DNA of 64,000 bases, taken from Arthrobacter sp. MSA 4-2 (GTDB lineage Bacteria; Actinomycetota; Actinomycetes; Actinomycetales; Micrococcaceae). Positions within the stretch are counted from its first letter, which is position 1; each line of letters starts with the position of its first letter. The stretch spans positions 124,001 through 188,000 of the forward strand of contig NZ_JAEKGC010000001.1 in the NCBI RefSeq assembly GCF_016405885.1, given 5' to 3'. The notes beneath the pieces were generated by a model. It made no database searches and was not told the DNA's origin. It saw nothing but the letters and a program-made list of their open reading frames with translations. This document shows positions 7,544-14,864 of the stretch, piece after piece. A program made the position numbers and the translations under genes.

Positions 7544-8541
7544 AGAAGCTGATCAACGAGCCCGAAAACTTTGTCGACGAGATGATTGAGGGCATCACCC
7601 TCGCCCACCCCGACATGGTGCGCACCCCCAGGGACGACAAGCGGATCATGGTGCGCGCCGACGCCCCCCGCCAGGACAGGGTGGGCATCGTGACCGGCGG
7701 CGGCTCGGGTCACCTACCCCTGTTCAAGGGGTACGTCGGTGCCGGGCTCTGCTCCGCCGTTGCCATCGGAAACGTGTTTTCCTCACCCTCCTCCGACCAG
7801 ATCTTTGAGGCCACCAAGGCGGTGAACGGGGGCGCCGGGGTGCTCTACCTGTACGGCAATTACGGCGGCGACGTCTTCAACTTCGACCTCGCCGCCGACC
7901 TGGCCGAACTCGAGGACATCGAGACGCTGACGGTCCTCGGGCGCGACGACGTCGCCAGCCAGCCCAGGGAGCGGTCGGCGGACCGCCGGGGCGTCGCAGG
8001 CATCATCTTCGCCTATAAGGCCGCCGGTGCCGCAGCAGAGCGCGGTGATTCACTCAAGGAGGTCGCCGCGGCCGCCGAAGACATCATCGACAACACGGCG
8101 ACCATGGGAATCGGCCTGTCCCCGACGATTCTGCCCACCACGGGGAAGGCGAGCTTCGACCTGCCCGACGGTGAGATGGAGATTGGCATCGGCATCCACG
8201 GCGAGCCCGGCATCCACCGCGGAGTCCTCGAGACGGCGGACGAGGTCGCCGAGCGGCTGATGCGGCCCCTCGTCGAGGACCTCGGCCTCAGCTCGGGGGA
8301 CCGTATCGCAGTCCTCGTCAACGGGATGGGCGCAACCCCCCTGGAGGAGCTGTATGTCCTGTACCGCAAGGTGCACCGTATCGCCGAGGAGCTCGGCCTC
8401 ACCGTCGAGAAGCGCTACATCGGCGAATACGCCACCAGCCTCGAAATGGCCGGCGCCTCCCTGTCCCTGCTGAAGCTCGATGACGAGCGGCTCGCCCTCC
8501 TCAACGCCCCGGCGTCCTCCCCGTTCTTCCGGGAAGGGTGA
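7540..8541 (+). CDS. dihydroxyacetone-kinase-type DhaK subunit
   Basis: A 333-residue DhaK-fold protein. Residues corresponding to the Escherichia coli substrate-site triad are present: H58 in GGGSGHLP, D111 in YGNYGGDVFNFD and H220 in GIGIHGEPG, which forms the covalent hemiaminal with the carbonyl substrate in the family. The motif is GSGHLP rather than GSGHEP and GNYGGD rather than KNYTGD, so it belongs to a side branch whose substrate may not be dihydroxyacetone. AAGGA precedes the ATG. It pairs with the DhaL subunit that follows; no DhaM phosphotransferase component is encoded nearby. Confidence 0.88.
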   Translation: MKKLINEPENFVDEMIEGITLAHPDMVRTPRDDKRIMVRADAPRQDRVGIVTGGGSGHLPLFKGYVGAGLCSAVAIGNVFSSPSSDQIFEATKAVNGGAGVLYLYGNYGGDVFNFDLAADLAELEDIETLTVLGRDDVASQPRERSADRRGVAGIIFAYKAAGAAAERGDSLKEVAAAAEDIIDNTATMGIGLSPTILPTTGKASFDLPDGEMEIGIGIHGEPGIHRGVLETADEVAERLMRPLVEDLGLSSGDRIAVLVNGMGATPLEELYVLYRKVHRIAEELGLTVEKRYIGEYATSLEMAGASLSLLKLDDERLALLNAPASSPFFREG

Positions 8542-8546
8542 GCCCC

Positions 8547-9158
8547 ATGGACGGAGCAGCACTCAGCCTCGCCATCCGGAACAGCCTCGCCGAGGTGACG
8601 CAGTACGCCGATGAACTGCGCGACCTCGATGCGGCCCTCGGCGACGGTGACCTGGGCGTCACCGTGTCCCTGGGAGCCAAGGCCGTGATCCAGGCACTCG
8701 AAGACCTTCCGGACGACGCACTTCCCGCGGAGATCGCCAAGACCTGCGCTAAGGCCTTCGCCAACGCCAACCCGTCGACCATGGCGGCCCTTGTCGCAGG
8801 AGCGCTGCTGGCTGGATCACGCGTCTGGGGCGAATCGACCACCGTCTCGATCGACAGCGGGGCCGAATTCACCGCCGCGGCGGCGGACAGCATCGGCAAG
8901 CGCGGAAAGTCGCAGGTGGGCGACAAGACCATCCTCGACGCCCTGGCGCCGGCCGCCGACGCACTTCGGGGCGCGGACACCGCCACGGAAGCCCTGGAGC
9001 GTGCCATCGAAGCCGCCGAACGTGGAGTGCGGGAAACCGTCGGAATGCAGTCAATGCGCGGCAGGGCCTCCTGGCTGCAGGAGCGGAGCATCGGTCTCCA
9101 GGATCCCGGCGCCACGGCCTTCCTTCGGTTCCTCGAAGCCTGGCGCGACGCCAACTAA
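8547..9158 (+). CDS. dihydroxyacetone-kinase-type DhaL (nucleotide-binding) subunit
   Basis: A 203-residue DhaL domain protein. Metal/nucleotide motifs are DAALGDGDLGVTVSLG, NPSTMAALVAGALL, GDKTILDAL and MRGRASWLQERSIGLQDPGA. The ATG at 8547 was chosen over a GTG at 8538 that overlaps the DhaK stop, because GGGAAGGG is suitably spaced only from the ATG. The family phosphorylates small ketoses together with DhaK. Whether the phosphate comes from ATP or from a phosphotransferase protein encoded elsewhere cannot be told here. The protein lacks the membrane or PTS domains of DhaM. Confidence 0.88.
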   Translation: MDGAALSLAIRNSLAEVTQYADELRDLDAALGDGDLGVTVSLGAKAVIQALEDLPDDALPAEIAKTCAKAFANANPSTMAALVAGALLAGSRVWGESTTVSIDSGAEFTAAAADSIGKRGKSQVGDKTILDALAPAADALRGADTATEALERAIEAAERGVRETVGMQSMRGRASWLQERSIGLQDPGATAFLRFLEAWRDAN

Positions 9159-9218
9159 CCCATGCTTGCCGGATGGTCTATCCGGAATGCACCCCCGAAA
9201 GTGAAAGCAGGACAAACC

Positions 9219-10139
9219 ATGGCACAGATTGCCTTCCTCGGCCTGGGGACGATGGGACGCGGCATGGCCGCAAACCTCGCCGCCGCCGGACATGCCGTAA
9301 CCGCGTGGAACCGGACCCCGCGGGACACCCCGGAGCTCGATGCTGCAGGCGTTACCCGCTCGGAGTCGATTCAAGAGGCGGTGAGCGGTGCCGACTACGT
9401 GATGTACTGCCTCGCCGACGACCAGGCAGTCCACGACGTCGTGCTTGCGCCCGGCGGAGTCGCGGAGCTGGTTGAGGAGCGTTCCGTCGTCATCGACCTC
9501 TCCACCATCAGCCCCGAAATGAGCGCCGAGGAGGCGGCCGCCTACTCGGCCAGGGGTATCTCCTTCCTCGACGCGCCGGTATTCGGATCGAAAGGGGAGG
9601 CGGCAGCCGGAGGCCTCTGGATTGTCGCGGGAGGGGCACGGGACGTCTTCGACGACGCCAAGGAAGTCCTCGACCCCATCAGTGAGACGACCCACTACAT
9701 GGGCGGCCCAGGAAACGGCGCACGTATGAAGCTCGTGGGGAACCTGACGGTCGCCGCCCAGCTCGAGGCTTTGGGCGAATCGCTCACCCTCGCACGAAAG
9801 GCCGGACTCGACCTGCAGGACGTCCTCGGGGTCTTCGCCGTCACGGACTTCCGCTCGCCGATCTTCGATGGAGTCGGCAGTGCGGTGCTCGCCGGCGACT
9901 ACTCTTCCAGTTTCGCCCTCAAGCTCATGCTCAAGGACGCGCTCCTGGTCAAGGAGTTCGCCGACGGCCTCGGATCCCCCATCCCGGGCACCGAGGCGAC
10001 CCTCGCCACCATCCAGAAGGCAGTGGATTCAGGCTGGGGTGAAGAAAACGCATCCGCACTCATCAAGACGCTGGCAGCGGAAGCGGATGTCGATCTGTCC
10101 GGTGCCGGTTCGGCAAACGCACACCAGGAGAACAAATGA
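9219..10139 (+). CDS. NAD(P)-dependent beta-hydroxyacid dehydrogenase (3-hydroxyisobutyrate dehydrogenase family)
   Basis: A 306-residue oxidoreductase. The Rossmann motif is GLGTMGRGMAANL (residues 7-19), the substrate loop is DAPVFGSKGEAAAGGL and the catalytic Lys is in GNGARMKLVGN. Members oxidise 3-hydroxyacids (3-hydroxyisobutyrate, tartronate, L-threonate) or reduce aldehydes such as glyoxylate or succinic semialdehyde. The GSK-type loop resembles the latter group, but the substrate is not decided. The ATG at 9219 fits the Rossmann start and an AAGCAGGA site; an upstream in-frame ATG at 9162 would add 19 residues without family resemblance. It lies inside the transporter/kinase operon. 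Confidence 0.88.
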   Translation: MAQIAFLGLGTMGRGMAANLAAAGHAVTAWNRTPRDTPELDAAGVTRSESIQEAVSGADYVMYCLADDQAVHDVVLAPGGVAELVEERSVVIDLSTISPEMSAEEAAAYSARGISFLDAPVFGSKGEAAAGGLWIVAGGARDVFDDAKEVLDPISETTHYMGGPGNGARMKLVGNLTVAAQLEALGESLTLARKAGLDLQDVLGVFAVTDFRSPIFDGVGSAVLAGDYSSSFALKLMLKDALLVKEFADGLGSPIPGTEATLATIQKAVDSGWGEENASALIKTLAAEADVDLSGAGSANAHQENK

Positions 10140-10948
10140 ACTGGATGGATAAGGTCTTCGGGACGCCCAAACCCGTCATCGCGATGTGCCATCTGCAGGC
10201 ACTTCCGGGCGATCCGGCCTACCGCGCCGCGGATGGGCTGCAGGAGGTCCTGCGGTCCGCCCTGGCGGAGATCGCCTCCCTGCAGGAGGGGGGAGTGGAC
10301 GGCATCCTCATCTCCAACGAGTTCAGCCTTCCCTACCTGACGAAGACCGAACCGATCACGGCTATCACTATGGCCCGGATTATTGGTGAGCTGCGAAGCG
10401 AAATCTCGGTCCCGTTCGGGGTGAACGTCCTGTGGGACGCCGAAGCCTCGATCGACCTCGCCGCCGCCACCGGCGCGGAGTTCGTTCGTGAGATCTTCAC
10501 CGGGGTCTACGCCTCCGACTTCGGAACCTGGGACACGAATGTCGGGAAGACGGCGCGGCACCGGATGGCCATCGGCGCACAGGATGTGCGCCTGCTGTTC
10601 AATATTGTGCCGGAGGCCGCGTCCTACCTCGGCTCCCGCACCGTGGCCGACATTGCCCGGTCAACCGTCTTCAACTGCAAGCCCGACGGGCTGTGCGTCT
10701 CGGGGCTCACGGCAGGGGCGTCGACGGACAACAGCGTCCTTCAGACGGTGAAGGACAACGCCGGAGACACCCCGGTGATCGTGAACACCGGGGTGAAGGC
10801 AGCCAATGCCCAGGAGCAGTTGCGGATCGCCGACGCGGCGATCGTCGGCACCTACTTCAAGCGGGACGGCGTATTTGAGAACGAAGCGGACCCCCGACGG
10901 GTGGCCGAGCTGATGTCCGAGGTCGCCGCGCTCCGCAAGTCCCTGTAG
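10136..10948 (+). CDS. BtpA/SgcQ family TIM-barrel protein
   Basis: A 270-residue protein of the BtpA family (Escherichia coli SgcQ relatives). Recognisable blocks are PVIAMCHLQALPGDPAY, GVDGILISNEFSLPY, PFGVNVLWDAEASIDLAAATGAEFVRE and the phosphate-binding-like end NTGVKAANAQEQLRIADAAIVGTYFK. The pattern suggests a (beta/alpha)8 barrel that handles a phosphorylated sugar; the family has no firmly established reaction that I know of. AGGAG precedes an ATG overlapping the dehydrogenase stop. In this operon it is the only candidate for an isomerase or aldolase step between the kinases. Confidence 0.88.
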   Translation: MNWMDKVFGTPKPVIAMCHLQALPGDPAYRAADGLQEVLRSALAEIASLQEGGVDGILISNEFSLPYLTKTEPITAITMARIIGELRSEISVPFGVNVLWDAEASIDLAAATGAEFVREIFTGVYASDFGTWDTNVGKTARHRMAIGAQDVRLLFNIVPEAASYLGSRTVADIARSTVFNCKPDGLCVSGLTAGASTDNSVLQTVKDNAGDTPVIVNTGVKAANAQEQLRIADAAIVGTYFKRDGVFENEADPRRVAELMSEVAALRKSL

Positions 10949-10955
10949 CGCCGCC

Positions 10956-12473
10956 ATGAAGCTCTTTCTGGGAATAGATATCGGAACCTTCGAGACGAAG
11001 GGAGTCCTGGTTGACGAGCAGGGAACGGTCCGGGCACGGGCCCGCCGCCGTCACGGCATCTCGACGCCGGCTCCGGGGCGGGTCGAGCAGGACGCCGACC
11101 TCGTGTGGTGGTCGGATTTCGCGGCAGTTTCCCGGGAGCTAATGGCGTCGGAAGCCGCAGCATCGGGATCCATCGAGGCGGTCGGATGCAGTGCCATCGG
11201 CCCCTGTGTCCTTCCCCTCGATGAGGACCTGCGGCCCCTTCGTCCCGGAATCCTGTACGGAGTGGACACCCGGGCCACCGCCGAGATCGATGCCTTGACC
11301 GAAAGGTTTGGTGAGGAGGCGATCCTCGCGCGCAGCGGGAACCTTCTCACCAGCCAGTCGGGCGGCCCGAAGGTCGTCTGGATCGGAAACAACGAGCCCG
11401 ACATCGCCGCACGAACCCGCTGGTACGTCACCGCGCACGGCTACATTGTCGCGCGACTGACGGGCAGGGTGACGATGGACCATGGCACCGCCGGGTACTT
11501 CCATCCGTTCTACCGGCTCGCCGATACGAAGTGGGACCTCTCCGGATGTGAGGACCTGATCGCTCCGGAGCGGCTGCCCGAGCTCGGGTGGTCCACCGAC
11601 ATCGCCGGAACTATCACTGAAAGTGCGGCCGGGGAGACCGGGTTGCCTCCGGGAATTCCTGTCATCTTCGGTGCCGTGGACGCACCGGCTGAAGCAGTGA
11701 GCGCCTCGGTCGTGAACGAGGGCGATCTGATGCTGATGTACGGGTCGTCCACCTACATGATCAAAGTGACGAATGCACCGATCCCCGGCAGGGTCCTCTG
11801 GTCGGCGCCCTATGTCTTCCCGGGAACCTTCGTGCTCGCGGCCGGCACCTCGACCGCCGGCACGCTCACTCGGTGGATGGCCGACATCCTGGGGCTCGAC
11901 GACGGTTCCGGTGACAATGAGCTCTTTGGGAGGCTGCTCGCCCTCGCGGGAGAGTCCCCGCCGGGATCCCGCGGCCTGCTGCTGATGCCGCACTTCAGCG
12001 GGGAGCGCACCCCCGTCCATGACGCGCACAGCCGGGGTGCCCTCATCGGCCTCTCCCTTGACCACAACCGTGCCGACATTGCGCGGGCCGTCCTTGAAGG
12101 GGTGGCGCACTCCGTTGCCCACGCCCTCTCGGCCTATGCCGAAGTGGGGGAGCTGCCCCGGCGGGTGATTGCGGTCGGCGGGGGCACGAAGAACCCGATT
12201 TTCACCCAGAGCGTCACCGACATCACCGGCCTGTCGCAGAGCATCGCGGAGACCGACGGCGCCGCGGTCGGGGACGCCGCCCTCGCGGCCCTCGCCGTGG
12301 GCGCGCTCAAGGATCGGGAAAGCATTGGACAGTGGGTGAAGCTGGGCCAGCCCATTGGACCGGACGAGGCCTCCGCCGATACCCTGCGGAACGACCACGA
12401 GGACTATGTGGAACTCTATGAAACGCTTTCCGCACTCAACACCGCGCGGGCTGTGAGGCTTCATGGCCGCTGA
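10956..12473 (+). CDS. FGGY-family carbohydrate kinase
   Basis: A 505-residue sugar kinase with the actin-like fold. It shows the N-terminal phosphate-1 motif GIDIGTFETKGVLVD, the substrate-domain stretch GAVDAPAEAVSASV whose Asp is the likely base, MLMYGSSTYMI, and the FGGY signature region LLMPHFSGERTPVHDAHSRGAL followed by AVGGGTKNPIFTQSVTDITG. Closest in look to xylulose kinases, but substrate prediction within FGGY is unreliable. It starts 7 nt after the BtpA stop without a strong ribosome site and overlaps the M29 gene by 11 bp. It is the second kinase of the operon besides DhaKL. Confidence 0.88.
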   Translation: MKLFLGIDIGTFETKGVLVDEQGTVRARARRRHGISTPAPGRVEQDADLVWWSDFAAVSRELMASEAAASGSIEAVGCSAIGPCVLPLDEDLRPLRPGILYGVDTRATAEIDALTERFGEEAILARSGNLLTSQSGGPKVVWIGNNEPDIAARTRWYVTAHGYIVARLTGRVTMDHGTAGYFHPFYRLADTKWDLSGCEDLIAPERLPELGWSTDIAGTITESAAGETGLPPGIPVIFGAVDAPAEAVSASVVNEGDLMLMYGSSTYMIKVTNAPIPGRVLWSAPYVFPGTFVLAAGTSTAGTLTRWMADILGLDDGSGDNELFGRLLALAGESPPGSRGLLLMPHFSGERTPVHDAHSRGALIGLSLDHNRADIARAVLEGVAHSVAHALSAYAEVGELPRRVIAVGGGTKNPIFTQSVTDITGLSQSIAETDGAAVGDAALAALAVGALKDRESIGQWVKLGQPIGPDEASADTLRNDHEDYVELYETLSALNTARAVRLHGR

Positions 12474-13551
12474 GATGCGCTGGAAGCTGCTGGCCGCCCA
12501 GCTCGCCAAGGGAACAGGCGTGCAGCGCGGCAGCAAGGTCGCGGTGTTCGTCACCGATGCTTCGGCTGCACCGGCGGTCGAAGCGTTTGTCGAAGAGTGT
12601 TACCGGCACGGTGCACAGCCCCAGGTGCTGGCAACCGACGAAAAGTTCGACAGGCTCGCCGTGGACTTCGCGTCGGATGAGGTCCTCGAGGAACCAGCGC
12701 CCCTGGAGGTCGCTTCAATGGAGTGGGCGGACGTCCATGTGTCCTTCCGTGCAATGCTTCCGCCCCTGGATTCCGAGGTGGACTCCCGCCGGCTTGCAGC
12801 CCAGCGGCGGGCCAAGGGGGTGGTCTCCACCCTGCGCTGGGAACAGACCCGATGGGCCCTCGTGCGCATCCCGACACCGGAGTGGGCATCGGCTATCGGG
12901 GTCCCGTTCGAGACGCTCCTCGCCGAGTTCTTCGACGGCTGCCTTTCGGATTGGAATGAGCTTCGGCCCCGCTGGGAGACCCTGTGCGGAATGCTTGAGA
13001 AAGAGGATTCGGTCCAGATCCGTACACCGGACTCCCATCTTTCCCTCAGCACACGCGGCCGCCTGTGGGTTACCTTCGCCGGCGAGGCAAACCTTCCCGA
13101 CGGGGAGATCGCGACCGCCCCCGTGGACGACGGCGTGGACGGCCATATCCGTTTCCCCGGCACCTTCTGGTTCGCCGGGACAGCAGTGACGGACCTTGAA
13201 CTTGAATTCGAACGGGGCCTCGTCGTCACGGCATCCGCCCGGCGGGGGCAGGACTTTGTGAGCGCCCTTCTCAATACCGACTCCGGGTCACGACGGGTCG
13301 GCGAACTCGGGATCGGGACCAACGCGGGAGTGAGCACCGCAACGGGAGACCTGCTCATCGACGAGAAGATCCTGGGAACCGTCCATATTGCCCTGGGCAG
13401 GGCGTACCCCTCCTGTGGAGGCATCAATCAGTCATCGCTGCATTGGGACATCGTGAAGGACCTCCGCTCACCCGGTTCCTACCTGAGTGCGGGGAACATG
13501 CAGCTCATCGCCGATGGCGTGGTGGTCAACCCTCTCATGATCGCTCGCTAG
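12463..13551 (+). CDS. M29 family metallo-aminopeptidase
   Basis: A 362-residue cytoplasmic protein of the AmpS/AmpT/PepS class. The five expected metal-site residues are visible: E215 in LPDGE, E281 in ELGIG, H308 in GTVHIALG, and H327 and D329 in SLHWD, plus the GG-N-S segment (SCGGINQSS). Length is slightly under the usual 370-410. No signal peptide. The start lies 11 bp inside the FGGY kinase, so translation is coupled and the gene belongs to the sugar operon. A peptidase is unexpected there. It may release amino acids from an amide-linked substrate, or use the metal site for another hydrolysis. Confidence 0.85.
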   Translation: MAAEMRWKLLAAQLAKGTGVQRGSKVAVFVTDASAAPAVEAFVEECYRHGAQPQVLATDEKFDRLAVDFASDEVLEEPAPLEVASMEWADVHVSFRAMLPPLDSEVDSRRLAAQRRAKGVVSTLRWEQTRWALVRIPTPEWASAIGVPFETLLAEFFDGCLSDWNELRPRWETLCGMLEKEDSVQIRTPDSHLSLSTRGRLWVTFAGEANLPDGEIATAPVDDGVDGHIRFPGTFWFAGTAVTDLELEFERGLVVTASARRGQDFVSALLNTDSGSRRVGELGIGTNAGVSTATGDLLIDEKILGTVHIALGRAYPSCGGINQSSLHWDIVKDLRSPGSYLSAGNMQLIADGVVVNPLMIAR

Positions 13552-13641
13552 GAGTGGCCGGGTGCTTGAAACGGCGGTCGAGGGGCGTCGAAGTGCAGCG
13601 GCTCAAAGCAGGAGTTCCCCGGAAGGAAGCATCGCTGGGCT

Positions 13642-14847
13642 ATGCTTTTTCCCATGCAGCCGGGTCTCATCTACCTCATTGGTCCATCTGGACACCCCAA
13701 TTTTGGCGACGAATTCATCACCGCGGCCTGGCTCCGGCACCTTGCCGTTGCCCGCCCGGACGCCCAGGTCTGGCTCGACTGCCCGCAGCCCGGTACGGCC
13801 TCGGTCCTCTTCGACGAACTGCACCCGAACCTCCGCATCACCAACACCCTGTGGCGGCTCGTTCACGAGAACGCCGAACGACCCGTCGAGGAAACCGCTG
13901 AGATCGTCACCTCACGGGTCACCCACCTCGGTTCGCCAACCTACGACCTCGGCTTGCTCAAGCTGCGCGAGGCCGAATCCCTCCACCTCCTCGGCGGCGG
14001 GTACATCAATGACACCTGGGCGCACCACACCGGCCTGCTCCACGCCATGCGCGCCGTCCGGACCCTGACGGGCGCGCGGCTGTACGCGACCGGACAGGGC
14101 CTGATGCCGGCGCTCGACCAGGGCATGCCCGCGCCCGAACTGTTTAACGACTTCGACGTCGTCAGCGCCCGTGACGACGCCGGAGCCGAAGCCTACGGGG
14201 TGCCCCGCGGGCTCGACGACGCCTTCCTCGGCGTCACTGAGGAGATCGCCCGCTCCCAGTTCTCGGACGCGCTGTATGTGTGCATCCAGAGCGACACCGT
14301 CGACGCCGAGCGCTTCGACGCCGCCGTCGACGTAGCACGCGAAGCCGTTGAGGCCGCGCTCGGGCAGCGCCGGAAGGTCTACTACGTCGAGGCGGTGCCC
14401 GGAGGGGACCGGGCGGCGTATGAGCGGCTCGCCGACCTGATCCCGGAAGAGCACTTCCTGCCCTTCGTGCACCTCTGGGAGCACGGCCTGCCCCTTTCGG
14501 CGCACCAGACCTGGGTGACCAGCCGTTTCCACTTCCATCTTCTCGCTGCCGCCGCCGGAGGCAAGGGCATCGCCGTCGGCATGAAAAAGGGCTACTACGA
14601 CGTCAAGCACGAGTCGGTTGCCGCTCTCGGCAGCGGCTGGGCGCTCGCGCTCGGTGACGACACGCCGTCCATGCCTTCCGAACGCGGGCAGCTGTCGGCG
14701 AACCTGCCGGCACTCGTTGCCGCCAAGCGGGCCGAAGCCGAGCGGCTTTACCCTGCCGCCACACCGGCGGCCCCCGTCCCCGCTGCTGCAGCCCGTTTCC
14801 TCGGGGGTTCGATCGGCGGGGTCCTGAAAAACAAGTTCGCCCGCTGA
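13642..14847 (+). CDS. polysaccharide pyruvyl transferase family protein
   Basis: A 401-residue protein of the CsaB/WcaK polysaccharide pyruvyl transferase family, which adds ketal-linked pyruvate from phosphoenolpyruvate to cell-surface glycans. Seen: N-terminal GPSGHPNFGDEFITAAWLRHL, the central LHLLGGGYIND, and C-terminal HQTWVTSRFHFHLLAAAAGGKGIAVGMKKGYYDVKHESV, whose S/T-R-F-H-F/L segment is typical. No signal peptide. The ATG at 13642 is retained, though ATG 13654 (MQPGLIYLIG) is equally possible since neither has a well-spaced ribosome site. It is followed at 17 nt by a DUF6541 membrane protein, suggesting joint work on envelope glycans. Confidence 0.85.
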   Translation: MLFPMQPGLIYLIGPSGHPNFGDEFITAAWLRHLAVARPDAQVWLDCPQPGTASVLFDELHPNLRITNTLWRLVHENAERPVEETAEIVTSRVTHLGSPTYDLGLLKLREAESLHLLGGGYINDTWAHHTGLLHAMRAVRTLTGARLYATGQGLMPALDQGMPAPELFNDFDVVSARDDAGAEAYGVPRGLDDAFLGVTEEIARSQFSDALYVCIQSDTVDAERFDAAVDVAREAVEAALGQRRKVYYVEAVPGGDRAAYERLADLIPEEHFLPFVHLWEHGLPLSAHQTWVTSRFHFHLLAAAAGGKGIAVGMKKGYYDVKHESVAALGSGWALALGDDTPSMPSERGQLSANLPALVAAKRAEAERLYPAATPAAPVPAAAARFLGGSIGGVLKNKFAR

Positions 14848-14864
14848 AAGACTGAATCTTCTCC

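Noticed and set aside
2743..13551. An AI-2 (Lsr) uptake system
   Set aside because: The two-permease CUT2 transporter and an FGGY kinase suggested it, but no LsrF or LsrG counterpart is present, and DhaKL, BtpA and the dehydrogenase do not belong to that system.
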